From: AR5 sp041497115
GTDB taxonomy: Bacteria > Methylomirabilota > Methylomirabilia > Rokubacteriales > CSP1-6
Direction: 5' to 3'
Length of the DNA: 64,000 nt
Assembly (NCBI GenBank): GCA_041497115.1
Contig: JBGQFW010000004.1
Location: forward strand, 21,194 to 85,193
Positions 41,850-50,000 of the stretch are shown in pieces (position 1 is the stretch's first letter; each line of letters starts with the position of its first letter). The notes under the pieces are model-generated. The model did no database searches. It saw nothing but the letters and a program-made list of their open reading frames with translations, and was not told where the DNA came from. The translations under genes and the position numbers were made by a program.

Positions 41850-42057
41850 GCGCCGGCGGCCGTCGGGGAATAGAATCGGCGCTCCGTCCTCCACGTCCTC
41901 TCCTCGTGGTCGATCCTCGTCGCCAACCTGCTCGCCGCCGCCGCCATGGCTCCCTACCTCCACCACCGCCACCCCAACCTCCACATGAGCCCCTGACTAG
42001 CGAGGGGCGCCTGACGACCGCAGACGCCCGACGATCGCGGACGAAGTCCATCAACCC

Positions 42058-42202
42058 GCGCGGCGAGGGCGAGGGGGCGGGGGGCCGCCGACCCGTTCCA
42101 CGGCGACCCAGACAGGCGTGCCGCTTCGTATGGTCGCCGCCAACGGACCACCGCCGCCACCCTCGTGGTCGCCGGCCCCCCGCCCCCTCGCCCCCGCCGC
42201 GC
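42058..42202. repeat. 145 bp long-stem inverted-repeat element, copy 2
   Basis: Arms 42058-42093 and 42167-42202 pair over 36 bp with two mismatches (left begins GCGCGGCGAGGGCGAGGGGG). The 73 nt centre aligns with the reversed centre of the element at 18369-18508: CGTTCC start, TATGG midway, AACGG, and a GCCAC-x-CTCGT end. The arms differ in sequence between the two copies while the pairing is kept, which suggests selection or repair for the hairpin. Confidence 0.75.
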
Positions 42203-42216
42203 GAGATCAGGCGGCG

Positions 42217-42801
42217 CTACGTCTGCGAGGGCGAGAGCCAGGGCCGCGGCAGCGACGGCGGCGTCCACGCCGCCACCCGGTCGAGCAGCTCCGCCGGCGT
42301 GTCGGCGAACAGCATCAGCTCGGCGTACTCGCGGCGGACGAACCCCTCGCCCGTCGCGTGATCGAGCAGCCGGATCAGCCCGTCCCAGTAGCCGGCTACG
42401 TTGAGCGCGGCCACCGGCTTGCGGTGGATGCCGAGCTGCGCCCACGTGAGCATCTCGAGCGTCTCCTCGAGCGTGCCGAGCCCCCCCGGCAGCGCGACGA
42501 ACCCGTCGGCGAGCGCGGCCATCGTGGCCTTACGCTCGTGCATGCTCTCGACGAGGCGGAGCTCGGTGAGGCCGGCGTGCGCCAGCTCGCGGCTGGCCAG
42601 CGGGCGGGGGATGACGCCGATGACCTCCACGCCGGCGGCGAGCGCGGCGTCGGCGAGGACGCCCATGATCCCGACCGAGCCGCCGCCGTACACGAGCCCG
42701 AGGCGGCGCCGGGCCAGCTCGGCCGCGAGCGCGCGCGCCGCCGCCGCGTACGCGGGGCGGGCGCCGATCGCCGAGCCGCAGAAGACGCAGAGCCGCCTCA
42801 C
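42217..42801 (-). CDS. LOG-family TIGR00730 Rossmann-fold protein
   Basis: 194-residue cytokinin riboside 5'-monophosphate phosphoribohydrolase-type (LOG) enzyme that cleaves nucleotide N-glycosidic bonds. Start RRLCVFCGSAIGARPAY; nucleotide loop GLVYGGGSVGIMGVLADAAL; the LOG signature MHERKATMAALADGF with PGGLGTLEETLEMLTWAQLG (conserved PGGxGTxxE). In bacteria these usually act on AMP or related nucleotides. GTG 42801 overlaps the DapF-like stop; the alternative start further upstream is inside that gene. Confidence 0.93.
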   Translation of the reverse strand: MRRLCVFCGSAIGARPAYAAAARALAAELARRRLGLVYGGGSVGIMGVLADAALAAGVEVIGVIPRPLASRELAHAGLTELRLVESMHERKATMAALADGFVALPGGLGTLEETLEMLTWAQLGIHRKPVAALNVAGYWDGLIRLLDHATGEGFVRREYAELMLFADTPAELLDRVAAWTPPSLPRPWLSPSQT

Positions 42802-43679
42802 GGCGTGGCGGGCGTGAGCCAGGCCTCCGCGAACTCCTCGCTCAGCACGCCGGTGTAGACCTCCTCCACCGGCCCCTCCAGTCGCAGCGACCAGTCGGCG
42901 CGCACGTCGATGACGAGGTCGCCGCCCGGCATGCGGACGGTGATCCGCCCGTGGTCGCAGAGGCCGTTGCGCACGGCCGCCGAGGCGGCGCCGCACGACG
43001 ACGAGCCGGACGCCAGCGTGTAGCCGGCCCCGCGCTCCCAGATCAGGATGTCGAGCGTGCTCCGATCGGCCACTCGTGCGAACTGCACGTTGGTGCGCTG
43101 CGGGAAGGCCGGATGGCGCTCGATGAGGGGCCCCAGCCGCCGGCAACCGTCGATGTCGAGCCGGTCCACGAACACCACGCAGTGCGGGTTGCCGACCGAC
43201 ACCGCGGTGACCGTCACCGTCCCGCCGTCGGGCAGCTGCAGGGGCACGCCGACCACCTCGCGGTCGGGGCCGTTCATCGGGATGTCGGGCGCCCGGAACG
43301 TCGCCCGCCCCATCTCCACGGTGACGAGGGAGACGCGGCCGGCCTTGCCCCGGCACAGACACTCGACGACGCCGCCCTTGGTGTCCACGCTGAAGCGGTC
43401 CGTCCCGGCGTGGCCGTGGTCGCGCAGCCACTTGGCGAAGATGCGCAGGCCGTTGCCCGACTTCTCGGCCTCGCTCCCGTCGGGATTGAAGATGCGCAGC
43501 CCGAAATCCGCCCGCGTGGACTCCACCAGCATCAGAATGCCGTCCGAGCCGATCCCCCAGTTCCGGTCACAGATGCGCACGATGGAGGCCTCGGAGAGGT
43601 CGAAGGGCAGGTCGGCGCGGCGGACGACGATGTAGTCGTTGCCCAGGCCGTGGCCCTTGGCGAACGGGATCGCCGTCAC
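42798..43679 (-). CDS. DapF-family epimerase homologue with Ser/Ser active site
   Basis: 293-residue diaminopimelate epimerase-fold protein: FAKGHGLGNDYIVV start, FNPDGSEAEKSGNGLRIF and ERGAGYTLASGSSSCGAASA. In true DapF the two acid/base residues are Cys in xCGNGxR and ACGTG. Here both are Ser (codons TCG and TCC), and the Glu of GET is Tyr. It cannot use the normal two-thiol mechanism, so epimerase activity is doubtful; a dehydratase, a different racemase or a binding role are options. GTG 43679 start; overlap with the LOG gene. Confidence 0.85.
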   Translation of the reverse strand: MTAIPFAKGHGLGNDYIVVRRADLPFDLSEASIVRICDRNWGIGSDGILMLVESTRADFGLRIFNPDGSEAEKSGNGLRIFAKWLRDHGHAGTDRFSVDTKGGVVECLCRGKAGRVSLVTVEMGRATFRAPDIPMNGPDREVVGVPLQLPDGGTVTVTAVSVGNPHCVVFVDRLDIDGCRRLGPLIERHPAFPQRTNVQFARVADRSTLDILIWERGAGYTLASGSSSCGAASAAVRNGLCDHGRITVRMPGGDLVIDVRADWSLRLEGPVEEVYTGVLSEEFAEAWLTPATP

Positions 43680-43691
43680 CGCGCCCTGCGC

Positions 43692-44822
43692 TCAGCGCTG
43701 CGAGATCGGCACGTAGGTCGCGCGCGTCGCGCCGGTGTACTCGGCCCGCGGCCGGATGAGCCGGTTGTTGCCGTGCTGCTCGAGCACGTGGGCGGCCCAG
43801 CCGGCGACCCGGCTCATGGCGAAGATCGGCGTGAACTGGTCGGTGGCGATGCCCATCGCCGCGTAGCCGGCGCCCGAGAAGAGGTCCACGTTCGGATAGA
43901 TGTGCTTCTCCTCGGTGACGACGCGGGCGACCGTGTTGAGGATCTGCACCTTGCTCTCGTCGCCGACCTGGCGCCCCAGCTCGCCGGCCAGCCGGCGCAG
44001 GTGCTTGGCGCGCGGGTCTTCCACCCGGTAGACGCGGTGGCCGAAGCCCATGAGCCGCATCTTGTCGGCGATGGCCTTGCGGATCCACGCCTCCGCCTTG
44101 GCCGGGTCCTTGATCTTCTCCACCATGAGCATGACCTGCTCGTTGGCGCCGCCGTGCAGCGGCCCCTTCAGCGCGCCGATGGCCGAGGTGATCGCCGAGT
44201 GCATGTCCGACATGGTGGCGGCGGTGACCCGCGCCGCGAACGTGGAGGCGTTGAACTCGTGGTCGGCGTGCAGGATCAGCGCGACGTCGAACGTCTTCAC
44301 GGCGAGGGCGGTCGGCTTCTTGCCCGACATCATGTACAGGAAGTTGGCGGCCAGGCTCATTCGTGGATTCGGGGCGATCGGCGCGCGGCCGCGGCGGATG
44401 CGCTCCCATGCCGCCACCAGCGTCGGCATCTGCCCGGTGAGCCGGGTCGCCTTGCGCACGGAGGCCTCGCGCGAGTTGTCGGCGGCGTCGGGATCCCACG
44501 CCGACAGCGCGGAGACGCCGGTGCGGAGCACCTCCATCGGCGTCGTCTTCCTGGGCAGCGTGCGCAGCAGCGCGATGAGCTTGGGCGGCAGCCGGCGATT
44601 GGCGCTCGACGACAGCATCTTGTAGAAGACCTCGTACTCCTTCTTGCTCGGGAGCGCCCCATGCCAGAGAAGGTAGACGACTTCCTCGAAGCTCGAGTGG
44701 GCCGCCAGATCGTCGACGTCGTAGCCGCGATAGACGAGGCGGCCCTCGTGGCCGTCGATGAAGCAGATGTCCGACGTCGAGACGACGACGTCTTCGAGGC
44801 CGGCTTTGCCAACGGTGCTCAT
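43692..44822 (-). CDS. gltA: Citrate synthase (short, type II-like)
   Basis: 376-residue citrate/2-methylcitrate synthase condensing acetyl- or propionyl-CoA with oxaloacetate. Catalytic His in ILHADHEFNASTF and in GPLHGGANEQVM, His/Arg in MGFGHRVYRVEDPRAKHL, and Asp in NVDLFSGA region are present; the C-terminal RPRAEYTG binds substrate. Length is typical of the short form; methylcitrate activity cannot be excluded. ATG 44822 has GAGGGAG 7 nt upstream and a TTGAAG/TACAAG promoter. Confidence 0.93.
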   Translation of the reverse strand: MSTVGKAGLEDVVVSTSDICFIDGHEGRLVYRGYDVDDLAAHSSFEEVVYLLWHGALPSKKEYEVFYKMLSSSANRRLPPKLIALLRTLPRKTTPMEVLRTGVSALSAWDPDAADNSREASVRKATRLTGQMPTLVAAWERIRRGRAPIAPNPRMSLAANFLYMMSGKKPTALAVKTFDVALILHADHEFNASTFAARVTAATMSDMHSAITSAIGALKGPLHGGANEQVMLMVEKIKDPAKAEAWIRKAIADKMRLMGFGHRVYRVEDPRAKHLRRLAGELGRQVGDESKVQILNTVARVVTEEKHIYPNVDLFSGAGYAAMGIATDQFTPIFAMSRVAGWAAHVLEQHGNNRLIRPRAEYTGATRATYVPISQR

Positions 44823-44860
44823 GGCGCTCCCTCGCAGGAATGAGGTGGCGAACGCCCATG

Positions 44861-44889
44861 CTTGTATCACAGTCAGGGGCACGCTTCAA
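44861..44889 (-). promoter_or_regulatory. Sigma70-type promoter of citrate synthase gene
   Basis: On the minus strand TTGAAG (44884-44889), 17 nt, TACAAG (44861-44866), with an overlapping GATACA as an alternative -10. The expected start gives a leader of about 30 nt carrying the GAGGGAG site. Confidence 0.45.
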
Positions 44890-44900
44890 CGCCGCCGCCC

Positions 44901-44906
44901 TATGAT
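44901..44906 (+). promoter_or_regulatory. -10-like hexamer TATGAT, 7 nt before GTG 44914
   Basis: TATGAT is followed by GGACGGC and GTG 44914. The ATGs at 44902 and 44905 overlap the hexamer, so this element argues for GTG 44914 as the methyltransferase start, leaderless. Confidence 0.4.
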
Positions 44907-44913
44907 GGACGGC

Positions 44914-45729
44914 GTGGAATTCTACGATCGTCACCCCATCGGCGAGGCCCAGGTGCTGGCCGCGCTGCGGCGGCGCCGCGGCCCCCTCACCGGCGCGCCG
45001 GTCAGCGCCGACGACCTCTTCGAGTTCGATCAGGACCACTACGGCGGCCTCGCCGCCGTGGACGCCCTCGCGCGCCGGGCCGGCATCGGCGCGGCGACGC
45101 GCGTGCTCGATCTCTGCGCGGGGCTGGGCGGCCCCGCCCGCTTCCTGGCAAGTCGTCGCAGCTGTCAGGTGGTGGCGATCGAGCTCAACGCCGGCCGCGC
45201 GGCGGGGGCCGAGCGGTTGACCCGGCTCGTCGGGCTGCGTCACCGGATCAGCGTGGTGCGCGGCGACGTCACCCACCTGCCCTTCGCCGACGCCCGCTTC
45301 GACGCCTGCGTGAGCCAGGAGGCCTTCCTGCACGTCGCCGACAAGGCCGCCGTGCTGCGGGAGGCGCACCGGGTGCTGGCGCCGGGCGGCCGCCTGGTGT
45401 TCACCGACTGGGTGGCGCGCCCGTCGCTGGGCGACGGCGCGCGGCGCCGGCTGCAGGAATGGATGGCCGCCGTCACGCTGCAGACGCTCGACGGCTACCG
45501 CGGCCTGCTGCGCGCGGCCGGCTTCGGGGCGATCGCCGTGGAGGACGTGGCCGACGAGTGGCGCGCCGTCCTGCGCACGCGCCTCGGGATGTTCCGCGCG
45601 ATGCGCGAGGACACGGTGGCCCGACTGGGCGAGGCGCGCTACGCGGAGTACGACCGGCTCTACGCGTTCTTCGTCGGGCTGATCGAGGCGGGCAGGCTGG
45701 GCGGCGGCCGCTTCAGCGCGACGCGCTGA
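44914..45729 (+). CDS. SAM-dependent methyltransferase (class I)
   Basis: 271-residue methyltransferase. Start VEFYDRHPIGEAQVLAAL; SAM motif I LDLCAGLGGPARFLA (glycine-rich), motif II acidic EL after VVAIELNAGR, and the DARFDACVSQEAFLHV motif IV followed by HRVLAPGGRLVFTDW. It resembles sarcosine/phosphoethanolamine-type small-molecule methyltransferases, substrate unknown. Start chosen as GTG 44914 over ATG 44902/44905 because the -10-like TATGAT covers those ATGs. Convergent with the tetrahaem cytochrome gene. Confidence 0.88.
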   Translation: MEFYDRHPIGEAQVLAALRRRRGPLTGAPVSADDLFEFDQDHYGGLAAVDALARRAGIGAATRVLDLCAGLGGPARFLASRRSCQVVAIELNAGRAAGAERLTRLVGLRHRISVVRGDVTHLPFADARFDACVSQEAFLHVADKAAVLREAHRVLAPGGRLVFTDWVARPSLGDGARRRLQEWMAAVTLQTLDGYRGLLRAAGFGAIAVEDVADEWRAVLRTRLGMFRAMREDTVARLGEARYAEYDRLYAFFVGLIEAGRLGGGRFSATR

Positions 45730-45750
45730 GCGGCCGCCGCCCGCCCGGGG

Positions 45751-46998
45751 CTACTTCACCGCGTCGCCGAAGCTCTTGGCGGCGGCGCCGAACGTCTTGC
45801 CGTCGAACTTCTTGGGATCGTCGAGCGTGCCGAACATCTTGTCGAGCGCGTCGCCGGCCGCCTTCTCGGCCTTGTTGCCGGGCGCCTTCGAGTACGTGCT
45901 GTAGAGCCGGTCCAGCGCCATCGCCCCCTGCTCGGCCGCCCGGACGCCGGTGGTGCCGATGGCGTCACCGCTGCCCGAGATGTCGGCGAGGAGCTTCTTG
46001 GTGCTGGCCTGGTCGAACTCGCGCCCGGCAACCTTGGACGCCTGCGCCTGCATCGTGGCCTGCAGGCTCTTCGCGGTGGCGGTGATCTTCGCCTTGTCAC
46101 CCTTCGCGACGGCGTCGGTCAGCGTGGCGATGTCACCCTCCACCGACTTCTGGGCGTCGGGGGCCACCGCGCCCATCAGCACCTTCACCACCGCGCCGTG
46201 CCCTTGCACCTTGGCGAGCGCGTCGTTGAGGAGCTGGGGCGAGGCGCCGGCGGCGGCGCGATCGCCGAGCTGCTTGGCCGCCTCGCGGAGCGAGATCACC
46301 TGGCCGGTCGCCCACGCCTTCGTGCCCGACCACACGCCCTTGTCCCGCCAGTGCGGGGGCATCTGCGCGCTGAATGTGTCGAGCTCGAACGCCGCCAGGT
46401 CCGGGTGACCGGCCGCCACCATGTCCGCCTCGATGTGCAGGTGGCAGGAGACGCACTTCTCGGCGCGCAGCAGGAAGTTCTTGGTGTCGTACATGCCGGC
46501 CGCCACCGACTTCTCGTGCGACCACCCCTTCTCGGCGTGCGGCTCCAGCCACTTCTCGGCGGGCCCGTGGCAGCCGTCGCAGTGCACGCCCTCGCTGATG
46601 TCGAACTTCGGCCCGCGCAGCTCGGCCTTGACGCTCACCGCGTGGCACACGAGGCAGCGCTCGCTGCCCTCCGCCTTGGCGATCTTGAGGTTCTGGGCGA
46701 TCTTCGAGGGGCTCACGCCGGACTTCAACTTCTCGTTGGTCAGCGTGGCGTACGCCTTGGCGTGGTGGTCCTTCTGGAACCAGATCACGCTCTCGTTCAG
46801 CTTCGGAAAGTCCGCCTTCGGCTTGGTGCTGCCGTGACAGTTGGACGCTCCGCACGATGCCGCGCCGGTGTACTTGTAGTTCCCCTGCGCGTGGACCGTG
46901 GCCGGAACCAGCGGGCCGAGCGGCGGGGTCCCGCCACCGACGACGACAGCGAGGATGATGACAGCCACGACGGCGCCCCAGGCGACACGATGCGACAT
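45751..46998 (-). CDS. Secreted tetrahaem cytochrome c (c554-like)
   Basis: 415-residue periplasmic cytochrome. A hydrophobic signal (VVAVIILAVVVGGG) precedes a haem region with four motifs: CGASNCH (spaced by four residues), CLVCH, CDGCH and CVSCH, in the first half. The fold start YKYTGAASCGASNCHG matches cytochrome c554-type domains. Residues about 215-415 have no haem motif and are Ala/Lys-rich helical. ATG 46998 has AGGAGG 6 nt upstream. It follows the decahaem gene after 45 nt on the same strand and probably shares its transcript. Confidence 0.88.
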   Translation of the reverse strand: MSHRVAWGAVVAVIILAVVVGGGTPPLGPLVPATVHAQGNYKYTGAASCGASNCHGSTKPKADFPKLNESVIWFQKDHHAKAYATLTNEKLKSGVSPSKIAQNLKIAKAEGSERCLVCHAVSVKAELRGPKFDISEGVHCDGCHGPAEKWLEPHAEKGWSHEKSVAAGMYDTKNFLLRAEKCVSCHLHIEADMVAAGHPDLAAFELDTFSAQMPPHWRDKGVWSGTKAWATGQVISLREAAKQLGDRAAAGASPQLLNDALAKVQGHGAVVKVLMGAVAPDAQKSVEGDIATLTDAVAKGDKAKITATAKSLQATMQAQASKVAGREFDQASTKKLLADISGSGDAIGTTGVRAAEQGAMALDRLYSTYSKAPGNKAEKAAGDALDKMFGTLDDPKKFDGKTFGAAAKSFGDAVK

Positions 46999-47043
46999 GG
47001 CGACCCTCCTGTGCGGACTAACGCGCAGTACTCGTTATCGGTT

Positions 47044-50000
47044 TCATCGCGGCCGGCGAAGCCGCGGCCCACCCTCGGGCGCGGTGGCCGGCTGGTCCTG
47101 CTTCGGCGCGCTGGGCTCCCGCGGCGCCGACGGCGGCTCCTCGCTGACCGTGTATACCTTGCCGTCGCGCAGGTAGAGCTGGTGCTGCTCCTCCAGCGTG
47201 AGCGGCCGGGAGCCGACGCGGTTGAAAACGCCGATCTGGTTGCCGCTCTCGTCCACCGCCCGGTCACGGTCGATGCCCTTGGAGACGGCGAGGGCCGGCC
47301 CGTGGGTCGGCGCGGTGGCGATCAGCTTCGGCTGCGGGCGCGGGCTGAACCCGAGGTAGGTCGGCGTGTCCTCGGGCGACGTGAGCTGCACCACGCGCAG
47401 GCCGTTCTTGCCGTCGGCCACGTAGGCGAACAGGCTGGCGTTGGTCATGCCGACCTTGACGTCGCGGGTGTCGTTGATGGCACCGCCCGCATCATATATC
47501 TGATCGAGCACCGGCGCCTCGGGGTGTTCGACGTCCACGATGGCCAGCCCCTGCGAGCCCGCCGCCACGTAGGCGTAGGTGCGCGCCACGTAGAGCCCGT
47601 GGGTGTCCTTGAGACGCACCACCGCGTTGGGCACCGCCCGCGGCTTCGTCGGGTCGGTGATGTCCACCACCTTGAGCCCCTCGGCGTCGGTGACGAACGC
47701 GTAGCGGAACTGCACCGCGATCGCCCGCGGCGACACGAGGGCGGGGGCGCCGATGTTGGCCACGATCCTCGGCTTCAGCGGGTTGTCGAGGTCGATGACG
47801 AACAGCCCCTTGGGGGCGAGGACGTAGGCGTAGTGGCCGGCGATCGTGAGGTTGACGGCGCCGGTCAGCAGGCCGTCGGGGTTGAAGGTCACCGCCCGCT
47901 CCAGGAAGTTGTTGGTCGGATCGCCGTCGAGCAGCGTGGCGACACCGGCCCGGTTGGGGCTGTCGAGCGGGTTGCCGATGACGATGAACCCTTCCTCGCG
48001 GTCGGTCACGTAGAGGAAGGCGTAGACGAGGTGGATCTTCTGCTCCTCGTTCTCCGGCCGATGGCTGCGGGTCGGGTCCACCGCCAGCGTGGAGGGCGAG
48101 GCCACCGCCGTCGCGTACTTGGTCTTCACGTACAGCCGCTGGCCGAGCGGCGAGAACGGGGCCGACACGATGCGCTCGGAGAACCCCTTCTGGTCGATCT
48201 GGGCCACGTCGTAGGCGCGGAAGCCGCCGCGCCCGTTGGCGGTGTAGAGGTACTCGCCGCGGACCTGGATCGACTGCACCTCGTCCTTGCCGAAGATGTC
48301 GAGGATGTCGCGGCCGCGGTGGTGCTCCTTCTCGTCCAGCAGGTCACCGCGCGCCTTGTGCTTCTCGTACTCCTCCGGGTAGGCGTCCCGGTGCAGCGTG
48401 CTGCCGATGACCGCCTGCGGCTCCTCGCGCTCGGTGACGACGACCGCCTCCAGCCCCTTGCCGCCCTCCGCCACCCACGCGTAGCGCCCGATGAAGTTGT
48501 AGAAGTTGGTGCCCTGCATCAGCACCGACGCCATCCACGCGTTGTTGTCGTTGGCCTTGGACACGTGGCAGTCGGTGCAGCCCTTGGTCTCGGTCGCCCG
48601 CACCGTGTGCGGCACGAACGTGCTGAAGGCGTGGCCGCTGAACCCCTCCGCCGAGAGGGTCTGCTGCTGCGAGTAGACCCACTCGCGGTTGCCGTTCTGC
48701 GAGCCGACCATCACCGCGCAGGTCGAGCGGGCCGGCGAGATCCGCTTGCCGGCGGTGTCGCCGTCCCGGGCCAGCATGAAGACGTCGTCGCGGAGCGTCT
48801 GGAAGTTGTAGGGCGTCCAGTTGCGCAGGACGTCGCCCTCGTTGTGCAGGAGCGGCTTGCGCTCGTTGGCCTTCATCGGCAGGTGGCAGCCGAAGCAGCT
48901 GGTCACCCACGAGGTGTGGCAGGCGAAGCACGTCATCTTGCTGTCGGGGTGGGCCAGCTCCTTGTCGCTGGCCGGCGCGTCGCCCCACGTCGTGCCGTCG
49001 CGGCGCATCGTCTTGGCCAGCCGCGAGCGCTCGGCGCGCTTGGGGTTCTGCTTGGCCCAGTCCGACTTCGGGTCGATCGAGTCGAGGACCTGCACGACCT
49101 CCCACTCGAGCCCCTTCGTCACCGTCGAGCGCTGGATCAGCGTGTCGCCCTTCCACTGGAAGCGGCGCTGGCCGGAGGGCGTCGTGAGCAGCGCCAGGTC
49201 GGTGCCGCCGGCGGGCGCCGCCGGACCCGATGTCTTGAGCGTCGCCTTCTGCGTGATGCTGCCGTGGCAGTCCACGCAGGTGATCTCCACCGCCGCCCGC
49301 GTCTCGCCGTACAGCTTGCCGTTGCCGTGCGCGTCGAGCGCGAAGTGGCAGTCCGAGCAGTGCATCCCCTTCTCGAGGTGGATGTCCTTGAGGTGCACCG
49401 CCTTCTTGAACCGGTCGGGGTCGTCGGGGGCCACCACCTTGTTGTCGGCGTCCAGCATGTGGCCCTTGCGGTCGGTCTTGTACACGTTGCGGAAGACCCA
49501 GCCGTGGCCGTGATGGTCGGCGAACTGCACGCGCTTGGTCTTCGCATTGAGGTCGGTGATGTTCGCCAGGAACGTCGGATCCGACCACTTGCCGCGCAGC
49601 GCCGATCCTTCCGGGTTCATGCGCTGGATGTGGTCGATGTCGGCCGGGGTGTGCTTGTGCTCCTTGTCGGGGTACATCAGGTGGCCGTCCGACTCGTTGT
49701 CCCACCAGATGTTGCCGAGGTAGCTGTTGGTGACGGTGGTGCCCGGATGGTGGTGGCACACCACGCACTGGCTGGTCGGGATCGAGTTCGTGAACGTGTG
49801 GCGCACGGGATGGCCCGACTCGTTCTTGGGGATCGTCGGGTCCACCGTGACCGAGCGGCCGAGGTTGCCGAACTGCGCGTAGTCGGCCGAGTGCGACGCG
49901 TCGCGGTCGTTGGCGTAGATGACGTGGCACCCCGAGCAGCCGCTCGAGCGGAACTCGCCCGGCACGTGGTTGTTGCCCAGCAGCGAGAGCGACGGGTCGA

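Larger units (their letters stand above)
41712..42216. other. 505 bp intergenic region
   Basis: Three parts. First, 41712-41830 is A+T richer than anywhere else in the window. Then two DnaA-box-like 9-mers at 41831-41849. Then 42058-42202, the second long-stem inverted repeat. A short plus-strand frame (41874-41995) encodes a hydrophobic LSSWSILVANLLAAAAMAPY segment without a standard start; it could be a decayed membrane-protein end. Confidence 0.5.

Noticed and set aside
41874..41995. Short hydrophobic plus-strand frame
   Set aside because: No standard start codon and no recognisable family; kept only as a remark on the intergenic region.
48690..48730. An eleventh haem site at a Cys near CAVMVGS in the decahaem protein
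   Set aside because: No following Cys-His pair.
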